Source of the DNA: Pseudopyrenochaeta lycopersici
Taxonomy: Eukaryota > Ascomycota > Dothideomycetes > Pleosporales > Pseudopyrenochaetaceae
NCBI GenBank assembly: GCA_003313425.1
Contig: NHZP01000017.1
Span: forward strand, 310,001 to 374,000
Reading direction: 5' to 3'
Length of the DNA stretch: 64,000 nt
The notes below the pieces were generated by a model. It saw only the letters and a list, made by a program, of their open reading frames with translations, did not search any database and had not been told where the DNA came from. Position numbers and translations under genes: made by a program. Of this stretch, positions 23,052 through 35,345 are shown in pieces. Numbering within the stretch: the stretch's first letter is position 1; each line of letters begins with the position of its first letter.

Positions 23052-25540
23052 CTAGCCTAATACTTAATTCTACAGCGTTTACGCTAGCTAATAACGTAGC
23101 AGGCTTATTAATTACTTTTAATATATTTCTAACTTATTTTTAAAGCTAATATTAGCTTATAAGGTCCCTAAAAGTTATACTACGCACCTCCTAACGTAGT
23201 ATAGTAGTAATAATATAGTTTAGATATAAGCCTAGTAAATAATAGAGCTCTATATTAGTAAGGCTATTATTCTAGTTCTTCTTTTTCTTATTCTAACTAA
23301 TAAATTTAAGCTTAGTTTTTAAATCTTAAAAGCTTCTATTATTATCTAGAAGCTATATAAGAGAGAATAGCTTATTATAAGCTTAGCTAGTAAATAGAAT
23401 TAGCTCTACTTACTTAAATTTCTTAATATCTATTAGTTTAAATATAGTATTACTTCTTATAGTAGGTATATAATAATTTTTAATTATAACTTACTTTAGT
23501 TACTTAGAATAAGGAGGTTTAGTAGAAGCTTACTTCTAAACTTTACTCTACCTAACTTTCTTAAGAACTAGATCTTTCCTAATATTCTAATGCGTTTAAG
23601 AATATATTACTATATAAGTTGAGCTAGTATTTACTACTTTTTCTTTAAAAGTACTTAGAATAATATCTTAAGATATAACCTTATTAAGGGTAAAATACGC
23701 CTTAGTTAAGCTTCTTAGTAATATCTTAATATTCTAAAAGTTTAGAAGATCCTTAGCTAGGCTTATAGCTACCCTACTATATCTATCTTTTATAATTATA
23801 TTTATATTAAGACTAACTACCTTCTATTACTACGCAGCTAGTAGTCTAAGCTTTTAATATTAAGTAGGCCTTAAGTCTACTCTATTAAACTTCTCTAGAT
23901 ATACTACTAATACTAGCTAATCTAAGATATTATTAGTAACTTTATAATACTTTTAAATTTTCTATTTTAACTAATAGAGCTACAGTATTTAGAGTATAGT
24001 TCTTTAGATTTACTCTAACCTCTTATGTAAAGGACTAAAATAGTAAGTCTTATATCTAACTTCCTTATTCTACTTATAGCTAATCTAGCTAAGATATAAA
24101 AGTAGCTAATATAGCTTATATTCTCTAGTAATATAACTAGGGAGGTTATATATATTATAAGTATTTTAATATTTACAGCCTTAGATAGTAATTACGCCTT
24201 ACTAAGGATTTAAGTTATAAAGAGCTGTTATTATATATAAGCTATTATTCCTTTCTAATAGTAGCTGCTTAGTATTATCTCTTAAGATAACTTAGCTAAT
24301 AAAGTACGCGTACGTAGCTAGGTTCTTTAGAATCTAACTAAGTTTAGGATAAACTATTATCTTATTAACCTTAGCTAGGCTAACTTTCTAGTTACTAAGA
24401 GCTAAAATAAGGTCTTAAACCTCTAGATCTATACTAGGTAGAAGAGTAGGCCTAGCTTCTTCTTAAACCTTACTTTTCTTATACTTATTAACTATATCTT
24501 TTAGCTACTTAGCTATTAATATTTTCTTTTCTTAATCTAAGATCTAGTGTATAAGCTTAGCCTCTCTTTCTATATAGCTAAGAGATATCTATTTTATCCC
24601 CTCTCTCTAGTAGTACACGCGCTTAAGATACGTATAAATCTTCTTAATATTAAAACTCTCTAGCTTATCTAGAATTAGCTCTTTATATATATAGATAAAG
24701 ATTATATCTTAGTCTTCTCTTAGAAGGCCTTTAGTAAAAAAGAAGCTAGCCTCTATCTTATATAGCTAGCTTATCTTAATATAAGCGTTACTATATACTG
24801 CGAAGTTAGTTAAATACTTAGATAGCCCTAGGAATTTTCTTAACGTCTTAGAAATATAGGTCTCTAGGAATACTTACGTTCTTATACATTAAGCTATATC
24901 TTAATTACGCTAATACTCTTTTATTACTTTTTAAAGCTTCTTCTAGTCTAGTACCTTATATAGCCTTATTTTCTTAATAAAGCTTCTATATATAGTATTA
25001 TAGAAATCTAGAAAGATTCTTATCTTTTAATAGTTATTATAGCTACTATTATCTGCTTAGTAATTAAAGTTATCTAAGAACTTAGTAACGTCTTTTCCTA
25101 TAAATAGAAAGTCTTTCCTTGCTAGCCTTATAGGTATAAGTACTTTACTAGTATCTATAGTGTGTTTTTTAATAACCTTAATAGCAGGCGTAAGATCTAA
25201 TCTAAATAATAGTAAATCTGGTATTAATTTAGCTATAAGAATAGCTAAAGGCTAAATCCTAAATAGGCTGCTGCAGCCCTTTAGTATAACTAAATAAGGA
25301 GACTGCAACTACTAAGCAGTTCCTTAATAACGCTAATAATTAACTAAAATCTAATACTATACTACTTCTAAATTATTTCTTAATTATTTATAGCTATTCT
25401 TATTTCTGTTTTCTATTATCTTATTCTTATTCTTATTATTTTCTTCTTATCCTGCTACTAAGTTAGCTTCCGCTTATCTTATAGGACTTCTTAATTTATT
25501 ATAGTAAGATAATAAGGATACAGCCTTAATAGAGCTAGTC
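23052..25540 (-). pseudogene. ORF1 of the large gypsy element (gag position), unidentified relic
   Basis: About 2.5 kb between the leader repeats and hairpin copy 3. A long minus-strand frame (about 24550-23045) is interrupted only by RIP-type TAG/TAA and ends at the hairpin with ...NAVELSIRLAS. By position this should be gag, but it is long for gag and no zinc knuckle was recognised. The upstream half is in a different frame, suggesting a frameshift or separate ORF. Confidence 0.45.
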
Positions 25541-25577
25541 CCTATTAACTCTTAGCTCTAAAAATGTAGAGGGGGTA

Positions 25578-25805
25578 GCCGTAACAGCGCTATCCCTCTT
25601 AAAGATTCTAAAGGCTATCTATAACAGCGCTATCCTTCTTAAAGGTTCTAAAGGCTAGGTGTAATAGCACTATCTATCTTAAAAGTTCTAAAGGCTAGCT
25701 ATAATAGTACTATCCCTCTTAAAGGTTCTAAAGGCTAGCTGTAACAGCGCTATCCCTCTTAAAGGTTCTAAAGGCTAGCTATAATAGCGCTATCCCTCTT
25801 AAAGC
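25578..25805. repeat. 40 bp tandem repeat, about 5.7 copies, in the gypsy leader
   Basis: Unit of the form TGTAACAGCGCTATCCCTCT followed by TAAAGGTTCTAAAGGCTAGC, with mostly RIP-type differences between copies. It lies between the 5' LTR and ORF1. GCGC remains in most copies while CA has become TA in several. Confidence 0.85.
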
Positions 25806-25990
25806 TTTATTAGGGTTAAATAGATACCTAGCTCTTTCTAGGTAATCTTATAATCTCTATATTATAATATAGCGCTCTTATATTTATATTTTTAACGTTA
25901 ATAGTTTAATCCTATGTAGGCTTTTTCTACTCTTATTAGCTATAGCCTAACTAGAATAGACTATTATACTCCTTAGGCTTTACTATTATT

Positions 25991-26366
25991 TATAGAGTTA
26001 ATAAAGTAGTTTTATATAATCCTGCAGTTCTAGTGTTATAAATAAGAGGTAACGTTAGAATTAAACGTGCGTAAATAACAGGAGCAGCCTTACCTATGCA
26101 GTCTGCTAGAAACAAAGGTAAGTATAGAGCCTAATTAAAAGTAATAAATAAAATAGTCTGAAATCTTATTAAATTAACGTAGCTAATACACTAGCTACTT
26201 TGCAAAATCTTAGTTTTAAAGTGAATTATTGTGGTGTGTGGTGCATGGTGCATAAGGTTTGGTGCATGATGTTGAGATCTCTCGCATCTCCAAGTCTTAT
26301 CACCAAATTTCGCTGACAAAGGAAACCCATCATCACCTAATTGCCTAGGTACCCTGTGCAACGGCA
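25991..26366 (-). repeat. 5' LTR of the large gypsy element and primer-binding remnant
   Basis: 376 bp direct copy of 5494-5869. Here the right part (26215-26366, the outer end) is unmutated and the left part is RIPed, a mirror image of the other LTR. The minus strand reads AATAATAGTAAAGCCTAAGG (25971-25990) just inside, consistent with a RIPed TGGTAGCAGAGCC-type primer site after a 2 nt spacer. Confidence 0.78.
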
Positions 26367-28480
26367 CAATAGGAGTTTTTAAAGAGGTACTATAAATACT
26401 TTATTATATTTCTATACTAAGTTCTATACCTTAGCTATATAGTCTAGCCTCTATAATAAGCTATTAGTAGAGTTTATACTTCTAAGCTTATAGGTTAAGG
26501 TAAAATTATAGTATATTAGTATTAAGTATAACTTTACTTAGTAGTAGTTCAGTATCTTTATCTCTATAAACTATTTAAGGTTTATATAGTCTATTAGGAT
26601 CTTAAAGTAGAGCCTATCTAAGTAATAGCACTAATATTTTAAGCTTTTAACTATTACTAGTAATTCCTAGTTATATATATTATAATTATACTCTACTTAG
26701 ATTAATTTATATAAGTAGTAGTTAATTAGTCTCTATTAGCTCTTTATAGGCTCTTCTAGTACCTACTAGCTTAATATTCTTAAAATAGCGCTACCTAAGG
26801 CGTCTACTTTAACTCTTATTTTCCTATCTCTCTTAAAATAAGTTAAAAATAAGAACTTAGAAGAACGTATCTTTTAACTTTTAGAAAGCTTCTTTTACTT
26901 CTTTATCTAGATCTAGGCTTTAGCTTTTCTCTCTTCTTATAGTAAGGCTACTTCTAGCTATATTTAAGCTTTTTTAAGTTATTCTAGTTAATTATAGGGC
27001 TAATCTAGAGAATTTAGTAATAAATCTTTAGTAGTAGTTTATAATACTAATAAAAATATAGATATTACGTACTATACGTAGTATTAGCTATTCTTAAATA
27101 GTTTTAACTTTTTCTAGGTCTAAACTAACTCTTTATAGTTCTATAATATACCTTAGGTATTTAGTATACTTTATATACTACTTATGCTTACTTAGCTTTA
27201 TATATAGCTTAGCTTTATATAACCTCTAGAGTACCTCCTTAATATAACTCTTATATTCCTCCTTTATATTAGAGAAGATAAAGATATTAGCTAGATAAAT
27301 AATATAAGTAATATTAACTAGACCTACTAACGCTTAGTTAATATAGGCTTAGAATTAAGTAGGCGCGTTTATTAGGCTAAATAGTATTACTAGGTACTTA
27401 AAATAGCTATATCTAGTCCTAAAGGCAGTTTTCTATTTATCTCTTTACGTAATACGTAGTCTATAGTAAGTATCTCTTATATCTAATTTTATATATATCC
27501 TTACCTTAGCTAGGTAGTCTAAGGACTCTATAATTAGAAGTAAAAGATACTTATTTTTTATAGTTATCTTATTTAAGCCTTTATAGTCTATATAGAGCCT
27601 TAGGCTACTATCTTTCTTTTTAGTAAAGAGAATTAGGGCGCCTGTAGTAAACTTAGAGTAGTAGATCTACCCTTTAGCTATATACTTAATTAGGTACTTC
27701 TATAATATTTCTAACTCTATCTATAATAGGTTATATAGTAGTTAGTATAGTAGTATTACGCCCTCTACTAAGTTAATTACTAGGTCTGCTAGACTATAGT
27801 TAGATAAGACTTAAAAGTTATCTACTAAGCTTATATTAGCGTATTTAGTATATTAGGGTAGAAGAGTACCTATTATAGCCTCTTCTAAGCTACCCTAGCC
27901 TATAAAGTTAATAAGGTATACGTAAATATTTATAGTAAGACTTTATATTATAGCTTTAAACTAATTAGCGTCTTCTATAGCTACCTTTTAGTAACTAAGA
28001 TAATTTATATCCTTTATTCTCTAAAAGAGTATACGTCTACTTATATAGCTTATTTTAAGATAGTAATTATCTATCTATAGTAAACTAAGGTATATCTTAT
28101 ATTCTTTAAGGTCTGTAACTATAAAGAGTATTTAGTACGTCTCTACGTAACTATATAAATTAGTAATAGTAGTATCTACTATTATAGTTCTATATACTAT
28201 TAGTTTACTACTATCTATACCTTAAGCTAAAAGCTCTAAGAGAGGTATAACTTAGAGTCTTTACTCCTTTACTAGTACTATAAATAGTAGGTTTAGTTAG
28301 GAACTTCTATCTATAAGAGCCTTAGTTAGCTCTAATAATCTAATCTTAGTTTAGACTATTAATAGTTAAATAAGAGTAAGATAGATTAATTCTTATAAGG
28401 TTCTAAGGTCCTTATTTTCCTTAGAGAGGGCTACGTAGGTAGAGAGGTAGACTTCTAACTTCTTTACTCTTTACTTTTTC
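26367..28480 (-). mobile_element. Fragment of a second Ty3/gypsy element: protease, RT, RNase H (RIPed)
   Basis: Minus strand. Protease-like sequence near 28300. RT active-site region near 27280 reads YIIYLANIFIFSN, where the family has YLDDILIFS. RNase H at about 26850-26400 shows YNIYN.ELLVIVKSLKY and FKILIDYINLK.FIEIK, matching the usual gypsy RNase H layout. Gag and integrase are missing: the left side is cut at the LTR ending 26366 and the right side at the inverted ORF3 module near 28481. It is a different family from the flanking 20.9 kb element. Confidence 0.75.
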
Positions 28481-28502
28481 TCTTACTAGAGTATTAAAGA
28501 AT

Positions 28503-28562
28503 CTAGCTAATTAGTAATTACTAGGTAAGCTTAGTAAGACCTACTAAAACCTAATTAGCTAG
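28503..28562 (+). repeat. Inter-ORF hairpin repeat, copy 4
   Basis: CTAGCTAATTAG (28503-28514) / CTAATTAGCTAG (28551-28562), the inverted counterpart of copy 2, at the truncated left end of the module. Confidence 0.7.
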
Positions 28563-31500
28563 ATAACTTAATATCTGCGCTAATAGTAGTAACGTAACTA
28601 TAAGATTATAGAGTAATAATTTAAAAATATAGAATTAATTAAAGGAGGTAGAAGATAAGATAATTAATATTTTTAAGTATAAAGGTAAGTTTATAGCTGC
28701 GTTTAGTAGTAAGATAAGACCTACTTAAGAAACGTTTCTAAGTAGCCTACTCTTAAGAGGACCTACTATACTAGCTAATTAAGTAATAAGAAAGAGTTAA
28801 AATAATAGTAACTTTACCTTTTATTATATTAATAAGCCTTAGTAAGGCTTTTAAGTAAAGTTAAGGAAGGAAAGATACCCTCTACTACTTAAACCCTTTC
28901 TAAATCTTAAGCCTATAGTTAATCCTATAAGGCCTAAGTTTCTTTTTCTTACTTCTTATTACTATCTATTAAAACTTTCTAAGGTAGATATATAAGTACC
29001 TATTAGGTATAAACTTTAAGTAATATTATAGCTGCCTTAGACACCTAAACAGCCTAAGAAGCGTCTACTCCTACTATTAAACTTAAATCCTTTACTAACT
29101 ATAACTATAATTAAGCCTGCGCTAATAGAGATTAAATAATTTACTAGTAAAGAAGCTATTAAAGACTATAGAACTAAGCTTAAGTGTTATAGTAATATTA
29201 AAGTCTCTTAGTACATAAGGATTATAGTAGACGCTTAGGTTTAAAGCTTACTAAAAGTCTCGCCTATTAAATAGAAGAGTATAGTAGATAATTAGATAGT
29301 AGCCTTAGTAACTTACTTTAATAAAACTTTAGCCTTTATTATTATAACTAAAGAATTTTTTAAAAAAAAGACTAAGCTTAATATTATAGTATAGAGGTAT
29401 TACTACTTTTAAGTAGTAATATCCTATACTTAAGAATATAGATACTTATAAGAAGAAGAAGAAAAAAGAGATAAAGAGTATATTTACTTATCTAGATAAA
29501 TACTATTAGTATATACTAAAGTAGGTCCTTATTCTATATTCTATTTAAGTAGTATACTTATACTTAAGTATAATAGTAGTCTAATAGTTATTACGTAAGA
29601 CTTTACTAAATAATCTTACTTCCTTCTTTTATATAGCTCTTTACTATTAAAAATAATTTATAAAGAGGAGATAAGATAAATTTATTAATATTACTAACTA
29701 GGAAGAAGTATATTAGTAGATAACTAATATACTTACTTAGATAAAGAAGTATTATAAGAATAGTAATACTAAGTTATAAAGTATTATTAATAAGTATAAG
29801 ATACTTACTTTTAGGATTATAGCTAATAATATAGATATACGCTCTAGATAAGAGTACCTAGACTAGGTATTCTAGATAAAAGTAATTAAATAGTATAGAA
29901 AGTAATTATATATAAAGATAAAGCTTCCTCTAAATATAACTATTTTACCTAAGTAGCTATAAGAGAAATATTTTAAGTATTATAAGTAGACTAAGTTACT
30001 TCTTCTTACTACTAGTAATAGTAAGAATAATTCTGTAGCTAAGGCTAGCGTCTAGATAATAGCTTTAGTAATAACTACCTCTAAACGCGCTAAAAGCTAA
30101 AGCCCTACTACTTTATTAAATATTAGAGGGCGTATATAAGTTATTAAGCCTTCTAGTCTTAGTTACTAACGTATAAGTAAAGAATTTAGAGGTAATATCT
30201 AGAATAAGCTAAAGAAGCTAGGTAAGCCTTAAATAGATAGGCTATCTATTATAGCTAAAAGTATTTAAAAAATCTAGCTAAAAGAATAATATTTAAAAGA
30301 GAATAAGCGTACTTAATAATAAGTTAAGGTAGTAGAGGCCCTTTAAGAGAAATTCTATCTTAGGTAGTATTAGAGATTTCCCTCTATATAGCCTCTTACT
30401 CTAAATAAGATTTGCGTAAGAGACTTAGAGTTAGTAAGGTAGTTACGTAAAAAGTTAGAAATACTACTAGTAATACTTAATAATAGTATTAATATTTAAG
30501 ACTTAATTAAAGAAGATATCTTACTTAAAACTAGTATTATAGTAAAATTATATAAGAAATACACCTATATAAATAAATAGTCTACTTTAGTTAAAATAAC
30601 TACGTTACTTATATTTAGGAAGTTAAATAATAGTAAGCGCGTTTAGCTAATTAATACCTAGTATTAAGAGTATATAAATTTTAGTACTCTTAAGAATAGG
30701 TAGAGTAGTTAGGTATTTAACTATTACAGGGTGTACTAGTAATATTACTATTACGTAGCTAGTAAGATAAGCCTACTTACTTAAAGCCTTAGTATCTTAA
30801 ATATAGTTTAGCTACTTAAGATACTATACTATTATTAGGATTAATAAAGTTAGCTTTAATTAAACTTAGTAACTTAAGTTCTATTCTTAGCCCTATTTTA
30901 AGGAGACTATACGTATTAAGACTTAAAGAGCTATTATTATTACTTAGTAAAAGTTTAAGTTTAAATTAACTAAAATAAAGTTACTAAGGCTCTTAATTAG
31001 GGAGTATATATTAAAGTATTTAAGGAGTATAGTAGTATTACTTATAATACTTTTAGCTAGATTTTTAAGGATCTTAAGCTAGTCTTAATCCTTAATTAGA
31101 GTTTTAATATATACCTCTACTATATATAGTTAATTAATAGTAAGAGTAACCTTAGCTAGTATTAGGTAATATATTATTTATTAATATAGTAGCTTATATA
31201 AGGTAACGTTAAATACTAGCTACTATACGTAGTTTTATAGGGGGGGCCTAGCCTAGTTTCTTACCTTTACTATATAAAATATACTAAGCCTAGAAATAAG
31301 ACTTACTTCTATTATATTAACTTAAATATCTCTAAGGCTATATACTTAGGTAAGGGTGTAGATATTATCTAAGGAAGCGTCTCTTTTAATAATAAAGATA
31401 AAGATAACTATACGTAGATACTATATAGCTTTTATAATATTATCTATTAGTACTAGAACTAGTAAGAAAACTTAAGACTTAAGAACTCTACTAGTTATAT

Positions 31501-32512
31501 TAAGGGATAGGATAATAAGAGAGACTAGCTAGAGAATTATAGTATAAAATTCCCTGACGTTAAATAGTTTAGTTAGCCTTATAAGGCTAGTTATATTTAT
31601 ATCTCTAATCTTAGGCTACCTTATAGATCTACTAGACCTATAACTAAGTAATAATAAACTATCTTACTTTAGTTTATTAAAGTAGAAGAGGATATAACTA
31701 TAATAGAGATTCCTAAGATAGGCTCCTATTAAGAGCTTACTACTACCTTTTAAAGCTTAACTACTGCGCTAAAGTTACCTTCTAGACACTTAAATTACTA
31801 TAGTAGCGTTAATTAGGCCTTTCTTAGAGATATTATACTAGTATACTTATTAAATATTACTAAAGCTATAAACTATTAGCTAAGATAGGACTCTCTACTA
31901 GTCTTAGAAGAACTAACTAACTTATTTATAGATTAGCCTAATCTTAGTTTAATCTATTAATTTATTAAAGATACTAGGAAGGCTATAGTAAAAATAATTA
32001 AAGAGTATTAGGTTATTTACTAGTATTATAAGAAGCTTACTTTTAGAGAAAATAAAGACTTTAGCGTACCTAATAAGTTATTCTTCTTAAATAAAGGTAT
32101 AAATCTAGCTTAATAAGCTAAGTAGTAGAAGTATAATAGGTAAGTTAAATAATATACTACTTTAGATAAGGTTCTTAAGAAGCTTTCTAATAATTCTAAT
32201 AGTAAAGCTACTAAAATACTAGATAAGAAAGAGACACTAAGGCGTTTATTAATCTAAAGCGTAACTAAGTCTTTATAAACTTTAACTTATACTAGTTTAT
32301 AAAAGTTATTATTATAGTAATAGGCGCTAAGTTAATATTTACTTAGTTAGTTACTTATAGGACCTTCTCTTACGCCTTCTTATCTTAGGTAAGTATAACC
32401 TAATATAAGCGCGTTAAATCTATATATACTATTATAAACTCCTTATTATAGTAAGAGGATTAAAGAGATTAAGAAAAAGAAGTAAGATTAATTTAGCTAC
32501 ACTATTAAGAGC
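28563..32512 (+). pseudogene. ORF3 relic, second copy
   Basis: Sense-strand frames run through with RIP-type stops, for example about 30100-30760 (long Lys/Leu/Tyr-rich frame) and 31450-32115. The last frame ends ...KINLATLLRA then TAA in the hairpin at 32513. Having two independently RIPed copies allows a consensus at many sites. I could not name the family. Confidence 0.45.
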
Positions 32513-32563
32513 CTAACTAATTAGTAGTTATTAAGTAAAGCTTAATAGACTATAATTAGCTAA
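32513..32563 (+). repeat. Inter-ORF hairpin repeat, copy 5
   Basis: CTAACTAATTAG (32513-32524) / ATAATTAGCTAA (32552-32563), the counterpart of copy 1, slightly degraded. Confidence 0.6.
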
Positions 32564-32781
32564 GTACCTCCTAGTTATTTAAAGAATACTAGGATAATAG
32601 TATACTTACTAGCGTCTTTAATAGTAAGGTTAAAGCGCGTTTTCTTTTATTTTTCTTACTATCTTTAAGAGATTTAATAATAAAGTATAAGAGTTTATAA
32701 AGGAACCTATATAATTATAAGAACTGCTCCTCTTATAGAAATATAGCTTATACTGCCTTCCCTTTATTTATAGAGTAATAA

Positions 32782-32984
<203 letters not shown>

Positions 32985-33091
32985 TTTCTAGTTCTCTTCT
33001 CCTCTTACTAGTATTTCTACTTATAAGGAGAAGGAATAATAAGTAGGAGTTATAAGCTTAATAGGACTAAGCTTAAAGTAAGGGAGGTTTA

Positions 33092-33446
33092 TACTATTAT
33101 ATAGGGTACTTAGGTAATTAGGTAATAATAGGTTTCCTTTATTAGTAAAATTTAGTAATAAGACTTAGAGATGCGAGAGATCTTAATATTATACACTACA
33201 CACTATAATAATTTACTTTAAAACTAAGATTTTGCAAAGTAGCTAGTGTATTAGCTACGTTAATTTAATAAGATTTCAGACTATTTTATTTATTACTTTT
33301 AATTAGGCTCTATACTTACCTTCGTTTCTGGCAGACTGCACAGGCAGGGCTGCTCCTGTTATTTACGCACGTTTGATTCCAACGTTACCTCTCATTCACA
33401 ACACCAGAACTGCGGGATTGTGCCGAACCACCTTGTTAACTCCACA
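33092..33446 (+). repeat. 3' LTR of the inverted module
   Basis: 355 bp, from TACTATTATATAGGG to AACTCCACA. The outer 120 bp (33330-33446) are essentially unmutated, the inner part RIPed. Confidence 0.8.
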
Positions 33447-33459
33447 GTATAATTAGTAA

Positions 33460-33738
33460 TACTAAGTATACTAAGTATACTAAGTAACTTATATAAATTT
33501 TATATATATAGATTACTATAATAAACTTTTATAGCTTATTATATTTAACTTTAATATTATACTCTATAGTATAGTAATAGTAATACTAATTATTTTTAAC
33601 TCTTAGTACTCTTTATAGAAGCGCTCTCTTACTATCTTAGTATTAAACCCTTATCTACTAAAGTCTCTTACTCTATCTCTAAGAACTAACCTTACAGTCT
33701 TATTAGCTAGCCTTACTATTAGCTTTTAAGATCTTTAT
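33460..33738 (+). repeat. Partial LTR of the 62 kb gypsy family
   Basis: Matches 62205-62512 with RIP-type differences; the first 80 bp of that LTR are missing because the inverted module begins there. The end at ...AAGATCTTTATA matches the probable LTR end ...GATTCTTTACA at 62512, after which the two sequences diverge. Confidence 0.7.
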
Positions 33739-34135
33739 AGGGATGCACGTTACATACTAAGATAACTCCTAAACCTATCTATGTACATCTATGTAAAAAT
33801 TACAGTTATATAGTTACTTACCCGTCTAATCTATAAGAAGACCTTCTCTATAGTAATAATAAACCTCTCTTAATATAGAGCTACTACTATTATTTCTATC
33901 TATTATAATATATATATATATATATAGCTTTTATGTACGTCTAGAGATCTAATAGAAATACTTATAAGCTATAATTAGCTGTAAGAGCTAATCTAGGTGT
34001 AGATTTATGTATAATTATTATGTAAACTAGTACTTATGTTAAAAGCCCTCTAATTAGAGTAATTCTTGTTAAAGCTAACATAACATTGCCTATTTATAAT
34101 TAGATCTGGCTTAGGATTAGGAGTAGTGCTAAGAT
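33739..34135. other. AT-rich transition zone at left edge of gene island 2
   Basis: No gene seen. Contains a short (TA)n run near 33910-33926 and decays from RIPed to normal composition. Confidence 0.5.
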
Positions 34136-34483
34136 CTGTACAGCTACAGCGCTTGTCAGTTGGCCAACATATTTCTAGCGTCGAAGTGGTCAATACAGCT
34201 ATCCTATGCACATTAAGATGATTTTGAACCAAACAGCCTTTTCACCGATGTCGAAGCAGGCGTGAAGAAGAGGAGCCGAGATCACCAAGTTAGCGGTATG
34301 CAGGCTGACCAGTTTGCGAGAGAGGTAGCCCGCGAGATCTTAGAGAAGAAACGTGGTCTTGGGCAAGGCGAGTATGTATGGAAGGGAAGTAATGCTACTC
34401 TAATATGGTTGTTGAATGCCGTGGGCTGGAGAAAGATCTTTGACGGATCTTCTGAGAAAGAGATTGGTTTAATGAAGAGTTAA
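34136..34483 (+). pseudogene. 3' remnant of an SDR gene (AYR1-like short-chain reductase)
   Basis: The frame ending at 34483 (from about 34216, DDFEPNSLFTDVEAG, then GMQADQFAREVAREILEKK and EYVWKGSNATLIWLL) resembles the C-terminal region of fungal 1-acyl-DHAP reductase-like SDRs. An in-frame TAA lies just upstream. A further piece in another frame (about 34138-34218, SSVEVVNTAI) may be the preceding beta strand, implying a frameshift. The Rossmann core is absent, lost at the transposon boundary. Identification rests on general resemblance only. Confidence 0.5.
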
Positions 34484-34834
34484 AGCAATCTATTGCCGAG
34501 AGAGAGCGAGTTACTGTGCAAAGAAAGAGTTGAGCGCATTTCAATTTGATTAGCGCTTCTTGTACGAGTGCGTTGCCGGCAGCTCCAGGTTGAATTTTAC
34601 TTTGTGCCGCTTTTATTAGAGTGTTGATTTGGTAAAGCTATTTCCACTGTTAATACATTAATACCACATCTGTTAGCAAGAGTTCATCCTTTCAGGGGTT
34701 GGCAGATTTCTAAGTGATCCTGACAGGCTGACAGGTTCTTTATAATTGGTGGTCGTGAGTGATTTGCGGGGTATTCAGGAGATCATGGTGTATACCGTGC
34801 CACAAAGGTAACCCTCGGACAAGAAATGATATAA
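34484..34834. other. Intergenic, nothing recognised
   Basis: Balanced base composition, no open frame of note and no repeat match elsewhere in the window. Confidence 0.5.
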
Positions 34835-35160
34835 TTGAGGCAGATAGAAGGTAAAATTAGTAAGAGTAAGTTTTTAGGAGTTGGCTACGTTTTACTGACG
34901 CTAGAGCGTACACTCATGAAACTCAGAGACGCAAAGGCAAAGTCCCAAAACCGAAACAGGAGTCTACACGCCCATATTGAACACGCTTGGGCGAAGGCAG
35001 AGGAGTACAAGCGCCTCATGGGTCGCTCGCCGGCACCGACAGTCGCGATCATACTCAACTCCAGTCGTAAATTGCAGTGAGCAGCCACCGCAGAGAGACG
35101 GCCGTCCATGATTCCTCGTGCAGCTAGCGTTGAAACGAGCGAAGATCACGGAGGGTCCGC
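34835..35160 (+). pseudogene. hAT transposase C-terminal remnant
   Basis: The frame at 34835-35080 contains HIEHAWAKAEEYKRLM then SPAPTVAIILNSSRKLQ, which parallels the fungal hAT pattern of AW-K-EYY-L-D-SP, then A-LNP-RKW in the dimerisation region. After an in-frame TGA it continues AATAERRPSMIPRAA, like the residues that follow in hAT proteins. No zinc finger or catalytic region remains. Confidence 0.5.
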
Positions 35161-35345
35161 TGCTGGTAGGCAGAGAAGACATGGGCAGGTTCACTCGGAA
35201 GATTGATGCAGCACTGCACATGGGCAAGATCTCCTCCATTGTGATCTTTATTCCGTAGCAATATTCCACATAGAAAATATGGTTGAACAGACTAACCAGG
35301 GCAATATTTGCATATCACAAGCGCACATGGGCAAGACCAACCACT

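Larger units (their letters stand above)
5494..26366 (-). mobile_element. Large RIPed Ty3/gypsy retrotransposon with extra ORF, split by a nested element
   Basis: Bounded by direct 376 bp repeats (5494-5869 and 25991-26366) with TG...CA ends. All coding is on the minus strand: 5' LTR, primer-site remnant, 40 bp tandem repeats, ORF1, pol (RT, integrase), ORF3, polypurine tract, 3' LTR. Without the 8 kb insertion at 14280-22278 the element is about 12.9 kb, long for a fungal gypsy element. No matching target duplication was seen (AGTAT left, CAATA right), so pairing of these two LTRs rests on orientation, equal length and coding order. The interior is saturated with RIP while the outermost LTR ends are nearly untouched. 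Confidence 0.75.
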
